Of a DNA stretch of 64,000 nucleotides, positions 33,121 through 41,847 are shown piece by piece. A program made the position numbers and the translations under genes. The stretch is taken from contig DAITVZ010000008.1 of assembly GCA_036841525.1 (NCBI GenBank), positions 29,569 to 93,568 of the forward strand, read 5' to 3'. Under the pieces are notes generated by a model, which was not told where the DNA came from, did no database searches, and saw nothing but the letters and a program-made list of their open reading frames with translations. Source of the stretch: JAAYEA01 sp012689325 (GTDB lineage Bacteria > Chloroflexota > Anaerolineae > JAAYEA01). How positions within the stretch are numbered: position 1 is the first letter of the stretch; each line of letters opens with the position of its first letter.

Positions 33121-35130
33121 ATGGCCGAGCCGTTGCGGTTGCTCATCATAGACCCCCAAGGCGCCCTGCAACACGACGTGGCCGAGGCAGCCCTGGCCAT
33201 GGGTCACCAGGTGATCCTGGTCGCCGATATCGCTCAGGCCGCCGCCTCGCTGCGCGCGAGTCAGGCGGATATCCTGGTTCTCGATTGGTCCAGCCGCGAG
33301 ACTGGCGGCGCACTGCGCAGCATCCTCTCCCAAGACCCCCTGCTCGTGGCCATTGCCCTGATCCCCGTGGACGATCTCGCGACCCAGGCCAGCCAAGCCC
33401 TGGCGAGCGGCGCCTGGGACTATCTGCCCCAGCCGTGCGCCCCCACGCTGGTGGAGGCCGCCCTGCGACGCGCGGAGGTCCAGGCGTTTCGCCGCCGGGC
33501 CGACGAAGAGGCGCAACGCCAGGATCGGGAGATGCGGGCCTTGCAGCGGGCCACCAACGCCATCACCGCCAGCCTGGACCCCGACCAGGTGCTGGACATG
33601 ATCCTGGCGGAGACCAAAGAGATCCTGCGCGTGGAAAGCGCCTCGTTGCTCCTGGTGGATGAGGACAAGGGCGGGCTGGTCTTTTGGGCCAGCAGCGATG
33701 GGATGCAGAGCCTGGCGGGGTTGCAGGTGCCCATCGGGCGGGGCATCGCCAATTGGTGCGTCGAACACGACCAGAGCGTGCTGAGCAACGACGCCGAGCG
33801 CGACCAGCGCTTTTACTCCGGGATCGACCGCGTCTGCGAGTACAAGACGCGCAACCTGCTCGCCGTGCCGCTGCGCGTCCAGTCCCAGGTAATCGGCGCC
33901 ATCGAAGCCGTGAACAGGGCCGAGGGCGCCTTCACCGCCGGAGACCAGGCGCTGCTGGAGGCGCTGGCTGTGCCCGCCGCAGCCGCCCTGCAGAACGCCC
34001 TGCTTCACCGGCGGCAGCGGGAGGACCGCGACCTCTTGGAGGCGGCGCTGAGCGCTTCCAGCAACGGCATGACCGTGATCGACGCCAAGGGCAAAGTGGC
34101 TTTCTACAACGCCGCGGCCGCCCAGCTCTTTGACCGGCATGAGGGCGGTGTGTTGGGCCAGGATGCCGCGGCGTTGCTGGCGCACTATGGCGGTCGACTG
34201 AAGGTCCTTTCGCCCGCCGGAGCGACCTGGCATTCCTTGGCCGCAAGCCTGGCCACCGCCGCCGAAGGCCGCAGTTTCGTGGTAACGGTGCAGGCCAGCC
34301 CGCCGCTGGTCCTGGACATCCTGGTCGCTCCCGTCCGCTACCCTGCGGGCAAGCCGGTTTCTCGCCTGGTGGCCTGGCGTGACGTGACGCGAGAGCAAGA
34401 GGTCGCGCGCTGGCACGAGGAGCTGGGCTACATCATCGTGCACGACTTGCGCAATCCGCTCAGCCTCGTCCACGTAGGCATCGAGGCGGCGCAGATGTTT
34501 CTGCCCGATGGCACCAACCCGGATGCGCTGCAAGGGCTGACGTTGGCGTTGGAGGGGGTGGTGCAACTGGAACGCAAGACCTCTATCCTGCTGGCGGTGA
34601 ACCAGCTCGAGGCCGGCGCCTATGCCCTCAACCGCGTGGCGATCTCGTTGCCGCAGCTCATCGAGGCGGCCCGGCAATTCTATGGCTTTGAGGCCGAGGA
34701 GCGCGGCGTGACCTTCGCCGAGGATATCCCCGCCCCGCTCCCCGTCTTTAACGCCGATCGCGACCTGCTGGAATGGACCCTGGGGAACCTCGTTTACTAT
34801 GCCGTCAAGCGCAGCGTGCGGCCTGGCCGGGTCAGCATCGGGGGCCGCCCCGAATCGGGGGGCGTGCATATCTCGATTGCCAGCCAGCACACCAAGCCGC
34901 TGGGACAACAGCCGTCGTTTCACCGGCTCTGGGAATCCGCCTCCAACCAGGCCGAGGCAGCCTTTCATGCCGAGGGTTCGTCCGGGATGGGGCTGTACTT
35001 TTGCCGGCTGGCGGTCCAGGCCCACGGCGGCAAGATTTGGGCGGAAGAACTCGCTGACGAGCACGTCTTTCACGTCTGGCTGCCCATCGGCGAACCCACG
35101 CCGCCCGCGGCCGTCCCCTATGGCGCGTGA
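33121..35130 (+). CDS. Receiver-GAF-PAS-histidine kinase protein with degenerate motifs
   Basis: 669 residues; ATG 33121 chosen because an earlier in-frame ATG (33022) overlaps the -10 box. Domains in order: receiver (1-120; Asp11, phospho-Asp55 in 'ILVLDWSS'), coiled linker, GAF (~145-295), PAS (~305-420), phosphoacceptor region with His441 in 'IIVHDLRNPL', and HATPase. Degeneracies: the conserved receiver Lys is Gln104 ('YLPQP'); the kinase N-box keeps Asn ('GNLVYYAVK'), but the D-x-G-x-G G1 box is not recognisable ('SIASQHTKPL'), while the G2-like 'SSGMGLYFCRLA' remains. Possibly a weak or regulatory kinase. No response regulator gene is adjacent. Confidence 0.85.
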   Translation: MAEPLRLLIIDPQGALQHDVAEAALAMGHQVILVADIAQAAASLRASQADILVLDWSSRETGGALRSILSQDPLLVAIALIPVDDLATQASQALASGAWDYLPQPCAPTLVEAALRRAEVQAFRRRADEEAQRQDREMRALQRATNAITASLDPDQVLDMILAETKEILRVESASLLLVDEDKGGLVFWASSDGMQSLAGLQVPIGRGIANWCVEHDQSVLSNDAERDQRFYSGIDRVCEYKTRNLLAVPLRVQSQVIGAIEAVNRAEGAFTAGDQALLEALAVPAAAALQNALLHRRQREDRDLLEAALSASSNGMTVIDAKGKVAFYNAAAAQLFDRHEGGVLGQDAAALLAHYGGRLKVLSPAGATWHSLAASLATAAEGRSFVVTVQASPPLVLDILVAPVRYPAGKPVSRLVAWRDVTREQEVARWHEELGYIIVHDLRNPLSLVHVGIEAAQMFLPDGTNPDALQGLTLALEGVVQLERKTSILLAVNQLEAGAYALNRVAISLPQLIEAARQFYGFEAEERGVTFAEDIPAPLPVFNADRDLLEWTLGNLVYYAVKRSVRPGRVSIGGRPESGGVHISIASQHTKPLGQQPSFHRLWESASNQAEAAFHAEGSSGMGLYFCRLAVQAHGGKIWAEELADEHVFHVWLPIGEPTPPAAVPYGA

Positions 35131-35143
35131 CGCCAACCCGAAT

Positions 35144-35172
35144 TTGGACCCGAGCCTTCTTTGAGGCATAAT
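35144..35172 (+). promoter_or_regulatory. Promoter of the uronate-isomerase-like gene
   Basis: -35 TTGGAC (35144-35149), 17-base spacer, -10 CATAAT (35167-35172), about 50 bases before the ATG. Confidence 0.55.
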
Positions 35173-35221
35173 TCGATGAGTATCATCAAGGCGGCCTCGG
35201 CGCCGCCATATGGAGGTTTGG

Positions 35222-36517
35222 ATGAATAACGCACTGGTCAAGCAGCTTTGGCAAGAGATCGACAAGCTGCCCATTATCGATCCCCACACCCACATCAGGC
35301 CCCGGCATAGCACGGCGCTCAGCATCGCCGAGATCCTCAGCTATCACTATTACACCGAGCTGGTCAACGCCACCGAGTTCCAGCCGGGCGGCTTTCCCAC
35401 CGACGACCCGCGGCGCTTTACCAAGACGCTGCTGGAAAAGCTCTCCATCATCTCGAACACGGTGCAGTACGACTGGCTGCTGTCCCTCGCGCAGAACCTG
35501 TACGGCATCTCCCGCCAGGATTGGGCCCCTGATAACTGGGCGAGCCTCTTCGACCGCGCGCAACAGGTCATCGATCAGCCCTCCTATCCCCAGGACGTGA
35601 TCCGCAAATCCAACATCAAGCGCGTCTTTTTGACCAACGCGTATAACGAGGACCTGGCGGGCGTGGACACGAGCTTTTACGTCCCTTGCCTGCGCGTGGA
35701 CCCCTTCATGGACTATGCCAGCTCGCCCAAGGAATGGGCCTCCCTCGGCCTGTTCGCCGGGACCGATGGCCGCACCGTGGCTGGGTACAAGGCCGGGCTG
35801 GACAAGGCCTTTGCCCGGTTCGCCGAGCTGGGCATGGCCTACGCCGCCTTTAGCTCGCCGCCCAACCTGGTCACCCGCTACGTCGCGGAGGAGGACGCGG
35901 CGCGCGTGCTGGCCAAGGCCGTGACGGGCGCGGCGCTTTCGGCGGAGGAAAAGGGGCTGTGGGCGGCCTATGGCATGAACCAGGTGGCGGAGCGCTGCCG
36001 CCGGTACGGACGCCCCTTCCACCTGATGATCGGCGTCAACCGCACCACCTACGCCCAGGGCGTGCCCAGCGGCACCGACCTGTTCGACTCCGTCAACTCG
36101 ATGAAGGGCTACGACTATCTCTTAAACGAGTACGCCGACGTCACCTTCCCGACCTCCGTCCTCTCGGACACCTCCGGCCTGGAGCTGACCGCGGCGGCGT
36201 GGATCCGGCACAATGTGTGGCCTTCCGGCCACTGGTGGTACTCGAACCAGCCCACCGATATCGCGCGCGAGCTGGAGCGTCGGCTCAACGCCGTGCCCTA
36301 TCGCAAGCTGATCGGCTACTATTCGGACGCCTACTATCTCGAGTTCGTTGCGCCCAAGTTCCGCATGTACAAGTTCGAGTTGGCCGTGGCCCTGGCGAAC
36401 CGGATCGAGCGGAGCCAGATCCATCCGAACATGGCCCCGCTGAGCGTGGAGAGCGCCCTGCAACTGGCCGAGGACGTGCTGATCAACAACGTCAAGCGCG
36501 TCTACAAGCTGGCCTAG
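35222..36517 (+). CDS. Amidohydrolase-superfamily protein, uronate isomerase-like
   Basis: 431 residues from ATG 35222, which follows GGAGG; an upstream ATG (35210) contains that ribosome site. The N-terminal 'IIDPHTHIRP' gives the H-x-H metal ligands of the amidohydrolase barrel. The overall layout and 'NLYGISRQDW', 'KSNIKRVFLTN' and 'GVNRTTYAQGV' resemble the glucuronate/galacturonate isomerase branch. True substrate unknown. With GHMP kinase and aldolases elsewhere in the window, a uronate or sugar-acid role is plausible but inferred. Followed by a hairpin. Confidence 0.78.
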   Translation: MNNALVKQLWQEIDKLPIIDPHTHIRPRHSTALSIAEILSYHYYTELVNATEFQPGGFPTDDPRRFTKTLLEKLSIISNTVQYDWLLSLAQNLYGISRQDWAPDNWASLFDRAQQVIDQPSYPQDVIRKSNIKRVFLTNAYNEDLAGVDTSFYVPCLRVDPFMDYASSPKEWASLGLFAGTDGRTVAGYKAGLDKAFARFAELGMAYAAFSSPPNLVTRYVAEEDAARVLAKAVTGAALSAEEKGLWAAYGMNQVAERCRRYGRPFHLMIGVNRTTYAQGVPSGTDLFDSVNSMKGYDYLLNEYADVTFPTSVLSDTSGLELTAAAWIRHNVWPSGHWWYSNQPTDIARELERRLNAVPYRKLIGYYSDAYYLEFVAPKFRMYKFELAVALANRIERSQIHPNMAPLSVESALQLAEDVLINNVKRVYKLA

Positions 36518-36543
36518 CGCGGCCTGGACCCAAGATCGAAACC

Positions 36544-36573
36544 AAGCGCCCTGCAGCAGGAAGCAGGGCGCTT
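36544..36573 (+). terminator. Hairpin after the uronate-isomerase-like gene
   Basis: Perfect 11-bp stem (AAGCGCCCTGC/GCAGGGCGCTT), 8-base loop; only a weak U-run (GTGCGCTT) follows. Confidence 0.55.
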
Positions 36574-36681
36574 GTGCGCTTGAAAGAGAGAAAGGCGCGA
36601 TGTCACGAATCCTTTCGCCGCTTTCACCGTCTTACCTGGTGAAGATATGGGTTGCCCCAGATTCTTCCCAGGGGGACAGCG

Positions 36682-36798
36682 ATGGAACTGGTGGTGATTA
36701 TCGCGTTGATCCTGACCTTCATCGGCACCAAATGGCTCGACAACCAGCCCACCAACGCATTTCTGGACGAAAGCGACGCCCCGCCCAACCAGAGGTAG
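36682..36798 (+). CDS. Putative 38-residue single-pass membrane protein
   Basis: ATG 36682 is preceded by AGGGGGAC at good spacing. The product is a hydrophobic N-terminal helix (residues 3-16), then an amphipathic and acidic tail (TKWLDNQP...DESDAPPNQR) and TAG. Composition is that of bacterial small membrane proteins, and the frame has natural codon use. No homologue recognised. The upstream ~80 bases hold short inverted repeats (for example around TTCACC...GGTGAA near 36624-36643) that could be regulatory. Not proven to be expressed. Confidence 0.5.
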   Translation: MELVVIIALILTFIGTKWLDNQPTNAFLDESDAPPNQR

Positions 36799-36928
36799 CC
36801 TTTCCGCGCGCCGACCTAACCCTTTTCGCCCCACGCCCCAAGAGCGCTCGGCAGCCGACACCCTGCCCCGGATCGCCCTGCCTGCCAGATAGCCTTCGTG
36901 GCCGTCTGGCCCCGCAAGGGGTGCGCCC

Positions 36929-38476
36929 ATGACGCGCAAGGCGATCTGGGTTGCCATTCTGCTCGCCCTCGCCGTGCGCCTCTATGGCATCTTCTGGGGG
37001 CTGCCCTACTTTTACGCCATCGACGAAGAGGACATTGTCGGCAAGGCCATCGGCTATGTGACCACCGGCGACTGGAGCCCGCACAAGTTCTCCCATCCCG
37101 CCTCCACGCTGCGTTACATCCTTGGGCTGGTCTTTCAGGGAGCCGCCTGGCTGCGCGCGGCCCTGGATAGCTCGTTTTCCACAGCTTCGTTCGCCGCCTG
37201 GGCCCTGGAGGATCCCACCTTTTTCTATGTGGCGGGCCGGGCGCTGACCATGCTCTGCGCCGCGCTGACCGTATACCTGGTCTACCGGATCGGTACGCTG
37301 GCCTTTCGCCCGCGAGTGGGCCTGTATGCGGTCCTGCTGCTCGCCGCCAGCTACTTGCACGTGCGGCTGAGCCTGCTGGCGACCTCGGACGTGCCCCTCA
37401 CCTTTTTCGTGACGCTGCTCGCCTGGCTGGCCCTTCGGCTGGCCCAAGAGGATCGGACCTCGCTCTACGTCACCGCCGGGATCGCCCTGGGCGCGGGGCT
37501 GGCCACCAAGTATCCGGCGCTGATCGCCGCCTTGCCCATCCTGGCCGCCCACCTGAGCCGCCCGCAGCCGGGCTCGACGGCCTGGCGCCGCCTGCTGGAT
37601 ATCCGGCTATGGGGCTGCTTCGCCTTGGCCCTGGTCGTCTTTGTGGCGCTGACCCCCTTTTTCCTGCCCGAGTTGGAGACGGCGCTGGCGAGCATCCGGG
37701 CCGAGTTCCGCGCCGACCACGTCGGGGCGAATCGGCTGCCGGGGCTGCAAAACTATTGGTGGTATTTCCGCGAGCCCCTGTCTTGGGGCTACGGCTGGCT
37801 GATCGAGCTGCTGGCCGCGGCGGGGCTGCTGATCGCCCTTCGACGGCCCAAGCGGGCCGATGGGGTATTGCTCGCGTTCATGGTCCCTTTTTACCTGGTG
37901 ATCGCCAACGGCTCGTTGCGCTGGGCGCGCTGGATCGCGCCGCTGTTACCCTTCCTGGCGCTCTATGCTGGGCTGGCGCTGGACCGGCTGGCGGCGCTGT
38001 TGGATGGGCGGCCCCTGGCGCGGCGGTGGCCATCCTGGGCCTGGGGGGTTCTCCTTCCGCTCCTGATCGTCGCGCCGATGGTCCGTAGCGACCTCCAGGC
38101 CATCCGCGAGCTGAACCGGGAGGACACGCGCACGCTGGCCACGCGCTGGATCGAGGCGCACATCGCCGTCGGGGCGCGCATCGTGCACGAAGCCTATACC
38201 GCCCGGGTGTTGCCCACCCGCTATGACGTCCTGGCCGTGGACACGTTGGGCCGGCAACCCATCGCCGCCTATGCCCGCGACGGCTACGCCTACGCCCTGG
38301 CCAGCAGCCGAATGTATGACCGCTACCTCGCCGAGGCGACCCAGTACCCCGCGCACGCCGCCACCTATCGCGACCTCTTCGCCTGCGGAGAGCTGTTGCA
38401 CGAGGTCGCGCCCGTCGAGGGGGTCACGCAGGGCCCCACGGTCAGGGTCTATGCCCTGGCCGGGTGCGCCCCATGA
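36929..38476 (+). CDS. GT39-like membrane glycosyltransferase
   Basis: 515 residues with about ten to twelve hydrophobic segments. An acidic loop 'YAIDEEDIVGKA' follows the first helix, the Asp/Glu-rich extracytoplasmic motif expected of GT-C transferases using polyprenyl-phosphate sugar donors (ArnT/PMT-type). A C-terminal soluble part follows. It likely transfers a sugar outside the membrane to lipid or protein. First of three coupled genes: its stop overlaps the flippase start. Confidence 0.82.
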   Translation: MTRKAIWVAILLALAVRLYGIFWGLPYFYAIDEEDIVGKAIGYVTTGDWSPHKFSHPASTLRYILGLVFQGAAWLRAALDSSFSTASFAAWALEDPTFFYVAGRALTMLCAALTVYLVYRIGTLAFRPRVGLYAVLLLAASYLHVRLSLLATSDVPLTFFVTLLAWLALRLAQEDRTSLYVTAGIALGAGLATKYPALIAALPILAAHLSRPQPGSTAWRRLLDIRLWGCFALALVVFVALTPFFLPELETALASIRAEFRADHVGANRLPGLQNYWWYFREPLSWGYGWLIELLAAAGLLIALRRPKRADGVLLAFMVPFYLVIANGSLRWARWIAPLLPFLALYAGLALDRLAALLDGRPLARRWPSWAWGVLLPLLIVAPMVRSDLQAIRELNREDTRTLATRWIEAHIAVGARIVHEAYTARVLPTRYDVLAVDTLGRQPIAAYARDGYAYALASSRMYDRYLAEATQYPAHAATYRDLFACGELLHEVAPVEGVTQGPTVRVYALAGCAP

Positions 38477-39807
38477 GAGGACTCGGGATGGGTCTGTTGT
38501 CTCTGCGCCGCGGCGCGCCTCAACTCGCCCGCCAGACGGCGCTCCTGTTCGCCGTGGACATGGCCACCAACGCCGTGGACTATGGCTTCCACATCTATGT
38601 GGGGCGCGCCCTGACGCCGGGCGACTTTGCCATCGTCCAGACGGTCAACGCCATGGTGATCATCGCCATGACGGTATTCGGCGTGTTGCAGCCGGTGGTG
38701 GCGCGCTTTGTGACCGAGTCGCAGGTCCGCGAGGACGCAGGCCGCTCCGCCGAGTCCGTCCGCAGCATCTTGCACGCCTTCTGGCGCCACGCCTTGTGGG
38801 CCGGGCTCGCCCTGACGGCGATCCTCTGGCTGGGACAGGAGCCGCTGGCGCGCTGGCTGAATGTGCCGCCATTCGCCGTGCGGCTGACCGCCAGCATCGC
38901 CCTGTTTGCGCTGTTGCGTCCCGTCGTGGGAGGCATCCTGCAGGGGCGCGAGCGCTTTGTGGCCTTTGGCCTGACCCGCTCCGCCTACGCCCTGGGGCGC
39001 GTGGCCGCCGGCGTCGCGCTGATCTCCCTGGGGATGGGCGCGGCGGGGGCGCTGGTGTCCATGCCCATCGGCGGGGCGCTGGCCGTGCTGTGCGGGCTGG
39101 CCTTTCTGGGGTTCGCCATCTGGAAGCCCGCCCCCAAGCTGGCGCCCCACCGGCTGAGCCAGGGGCTGCGGCTGTCGCTGGCGGCCTTTGTGGCCTTTGC
39201 CGCCTACATGCTCTTGCTCAATAACGACCTGATCTGGGCCAACCGCAGCTTTACCGCCGAGCTGGCCGGCGGCTATGCCACCGCCGTGCTGCTGCGCCGC
39301 GTGGTGACGCTGCTCCCCGGCGCCGTGGTGGTGACCATGTATCCGCGGGCGGTGGCGCAGGTGGCGCAGGGGCGGCTGCCCGATCGTCTGCTGGCCCTGA
39401 CGTCGGCGGCGGTGGCGGTGTCCGGGGCCTTGCTCGCCCTCTTTTTCTGGGGGCTGGGCCCCGCCATGATCCGCCTCGCCTTTGGGCCCAGCTATGCCGC
39501 CGCCGGGCCGCTGCTGGGCGGCATGGCCGCGGCCATGGTGGGCTACACCCTGGCCTCGATCTGGATGAACTTTTTCTTGGCCGTGAAGCCCTGGCCCTTC
39601 GCGGCGCTCTTGGTGATCACCGCCATCGTCCAATATGGCCTTCTGGCCGCTTTCCACGCCACGCCGGGCCAGGTGATGGCGATCTTTGGCGTCTGCGGCT
39701 GGGTTTTGGCCGCTGGGGGCGCGATCTTGTACCTCGCCTGGTTACGGCCCGCGCTCCGAGCCGGCAGAATCGGCGCCGACGCGCCGGCGATGGTGACGGC
39801 TCCATGA
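38473..39807 (+). CDS. Wzx-like polysaccharide flippase (MATE/MOP superfamily)
   Basis: 444 residues; ATG 38473 overlaps the preceding stop (ATGA). About 12-14 hydrophobic segments; 'ARQTALLFAVDMATNAVDYGFHIYVGRALTPGDFAIVQTVNAM' in short blocks matches the N-terminal pattern of the polysaccharide-transport (Wzx/MurJ) group. It would flip lipid-linked glycan units, fitting its glycosyltransferase neighbours on both sides. Substrate unknown. Its stop overlaps the next start. Confidence 0.85.
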   Translation: MRGLGMGLLSLRRGAPQLARQTALLFAVDMATNAVDYGFHIYVGRALTPGDFAIVQTVNAMVIIAMTVFGVLQPVVARFVTESQVREDAGRSAESVRSILHAFWRHALWAGLALTAILWLGQEPLARWLNVPPFAVRLTASIALFALLRPVVGGILQGRERFVAFGLTRSAYALGRVAAGVALISLGMGAAGALVSMPIGGALAVLCGLAFLGFAIWKPAPKLAPHRLSQGLRLSLAAFVAFAAYMLLLNNDLIWANRSFTAELAGGYATAVLLRRVVTLLPGAVVVTMYPRAVAQVAQGRLPDRLLALTSAAVAVSGALLALFFWGLGPAMIRLAFGPSYAAAGPLLGGMAAAMVGYTLASIWMNFFLAVKPWPFAALLVITAIVQYGLLAAFHATPGQVMAIFGVCGWVLAAGGAILYLAWLRPALRAGRIGADAPAMVTAP

Positions 39808-41777
39808 CACCAGACAAGCGATCCGAGACGGCCCTGGCCCGAGCGGCGCGCCTTCCCGCGCTGCTGGTGGCGGCCCTGAGCCTCATGATCGGCCTCCTGA
39901 CCTACCAGGACCACGTCTCGTACGCCATCTCGGACCCCCACTTGAGCCTGCTGGTGTCGCAGGCCATCATCGAACACGGCACCGTCCGCCTGGATGCCTA
40001 CCAAGAGGCCGCCGAACCGCCCTTCGCCACGTACCCCGAGTCCGGCGCGTTGGCCCAGCGAAACGGGCACTATTACTACTTTCACCCCATCGGCTCGTCG
40101 GTGCTGGCGGTTCCCTACGTGGCGGTTGTTCGCGCCCTGGGGTATGACATGGCCATCTTGGCCGACAACCACCTGGCCCAGGACGTCCTTTCCGCGATCC
40201 TCTGCGCGTTGGCGGCGCCGCTGGTCTATGCCCTCTGCCGCTGCTTCGTGGGCCCCTGGTCCAGCCTGGCCATCGCCGCCATCTCGACGCTGGGGAGCGC
40301 CCTGGTCAGCACCATGGGCACGGCGCTCTGGAGCATCGACTTTACGACCCTCTTTGTGCTGCTGACCCTCTGGCTGCTGGCCCGCCATGAGGCCGGCCTG
40401 GCGCCCACGCCGCGGCCCGTGTGGCTGGGGATCTGCTTGTTCGGCGCCTACTTTTGCCGGGCCTCTGCCGCGGGCTTTGTCCTGGTGGTCCTGCTCTATC
40501 TATTCTGGCGCAGCCGGCGCCACTTCTGGCCCGCCGCAACAGTCGCCTTGTTCTTGCTGCTGCTCTTCCTCGGCTATTCCACCTACGAGCACAGCAGCCC
40601 CTTCCCGCAGTACTATTCGGTGGATCGCCTCGCCACGCACACCGCCATCCCGCTGTGGGTCGCCTTCTATGCGCACCTGCTCAGCCCCTCGCGCGGGGTG
40701 CTGATCTTTAGCCCGATGTTCGCCGTGGCCATCCTGGCCGCGCTCGCCCAACTCAAGCGCCTCGCCAAACAACCCCTATTCTGGCTGAGTGTCGTCTGGT
40801 TCGGCGCGCACCTGGTGATCTCGTCCCGCGGCGCGCGCTGGTGGGGCGGGCACTCGTTTGGCCCGCGCATCCTCACCGAGGCCATCCCGGCGCTGATCCT
40901 GCTCACGACGCTCTCCTGGCGAGAGCTGCAGCGCCACGCCCGGCCCGGGGCCCGCTGGCTGGCCGCCGCGGCCTATATCCTGCTGGGGGCCTGGGCGATC
41001 TATGTCAACACCTACCTGGGGCTGTTCGACGTCAACACCGCCCACTGGAATGGCGCCATCATGCCTCCGGATGTGGATAACCACCCGGAATACCTCTTTG
41101 ATTGGGAGATGCCGCAATTCCTGGCCAACCGCGAGGACCTCTGCACGCGCAACCTGGACTATATGCGCGACGGCCTGGAGATGGACCGCCAGCAGGTGGG
41201 GCTATATCAACTGGGCAGCCAGATCAGCTACGATAGCGACCCCGACGGCATCCGCGGCGCCGATCGCGAGGCCTACCTGGAAGGCTTCAGGCCCGCCAGC
41301 ATCCTCCGCTCGTTGGTCGAGCTCGCGAGCAAGCAGCCGGAGGCACGCTTATACTTTCCCATGATGATGCAGGCGACGCGCCAGCCCGCCTACCCCGGCG
41401 CCAAGAACGCCGTCTTTGCCGGTTGGTCGGGCCGCGAGGGCGGCTATCGCTGGTCGCAGTGCGAGACCCCACACATCCTCTTCCGCCTGGGTGAGGAAGA
41501 TCTCGACCGAGCCTACCAACTGGAAATCGCCTCCGGCGCCTTTGGAGAACAACAGGTGACGGTCCTCGTGAACGGCGTCGAGATCGGCCGCGCGAGCTTT
41601 GCCGGCGGCACCATCTCGCCCGCGGTGCGCGCCCTGGCCTTCGACGGACGCTTGCTTCGCCGCAACGAGGTCAACGAGATCGCCTTCCATATCCCCGGAG
41701 CCGCCGCAGCGAACCCCGAAGACCCGCGGCTCTTGGGCCTGGCCTTTGCCTGGCTGCGCCTGGCCCCGCAGGATTGA
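39804..41777 (+). CDS. GT-C-like membrane protein with C-terminal beta-rich domain
   Basis: 657 residues; ATG overlaps the flippase stop. The N-terminal ~420 residues carry about ten hydrophobic helices with an early loop 'AISDPHLSLL', comparable to GT-C acidic loops but without a clear DE pair. The C-terminal ~150 residues ('ILFRLGEEDLDRAYQLEIASG', 'VTVLVNGVEIGRASF') look like a jelly-roll/beta-sandwich, seen in some membrane glycan-modifying proteins. No exact family recognised. Last of three coupled genes; a promoter for the alpha-mannosidase overlaps its stop. Confidence 0.75.
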   Translation: MTPDKRSETALARAARLPALLVAALSLMIGLLTYQDHVSYAISDPHLSLLVSQAIIEHGTVRLDAYQEAAEPPFATYPESGALAQRNGHYYYFHPIGSSVLAVPYVAVVRALGYDMAILADNHLAQDVLSAILCALAAPLVYALCRCFVGPWSSLAIAAISTLGSALVSTMGTALWSIDFTTLFVLLTLWLLARHEAGLAPTPRPVWLGICLFGAYFCRASAAGFVLVVLLYLFWRSRRHFWPAATVALFLLLLFLGYSTYEHSSPFPQYYSVDRLATHTAIPLWVAFYAHLLSPSRGVLIFSPMFAVAILAALAQLKRLAKQPLFWLSVVWFGAHLVISSRGARWWGGHSFGPRILTEAIPALILLTTLSWRELQRHARPGARWLAAAAYILLGAWAIYVNTYLGLFDVNTAHWNGAIMPPDVDNHPEYLFDWEMPQFLANREDLCTRNLDYMRDGLEMDRQQVGLYQLGSQISYDSDPDGIRGADREAYLEGFRPASILRSLVELASKQPEARLYFPMMMQATRQPAYPGAKNAVFAGWSGREGGYRWSQCETPHILFRLGEEDLDRAYQLEIASGAFGEQQVTVLVNGVEIGRASFAGGTISPAVRALAFDGRLLRRNEVNEIAFHIPGAAAANPEDPRLLGLAFAWLRLAPQD

Positions 41778-41803
41778 CACGCCCGTTCACCCGCGCGTAT
41801 AAT
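41774..41803 (+). promoter_or_regulatory. Promoter of the alpha-mannosidase gene
   Basis: -35 TTGACA (41774-41779, covering the preceding stop), 18-base spacer, perfect -10 TATAAT (41798-41803). Confidence 0.8.
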
Positions 41804-41847
41804 GCGCCATCCAAGACTGAATTCGCGCTTCCACAAGGAGGATCGCC

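Noticed and set aside
32950..35325. 791-codon minus-strand open frame opposite the receiver/GAF/PAS kinase
   Set aside because: Codon-position artefact of high GC; no domain and it spans a promoter and an intergenic region.
36600..36932. 110-codon plus-strand frame between the uronate-isomerase-like and GT39-like genes
   Set aside because: Pro/Arg-rich composition, no ribosome site, and overlaps the better 38-residue candidate.
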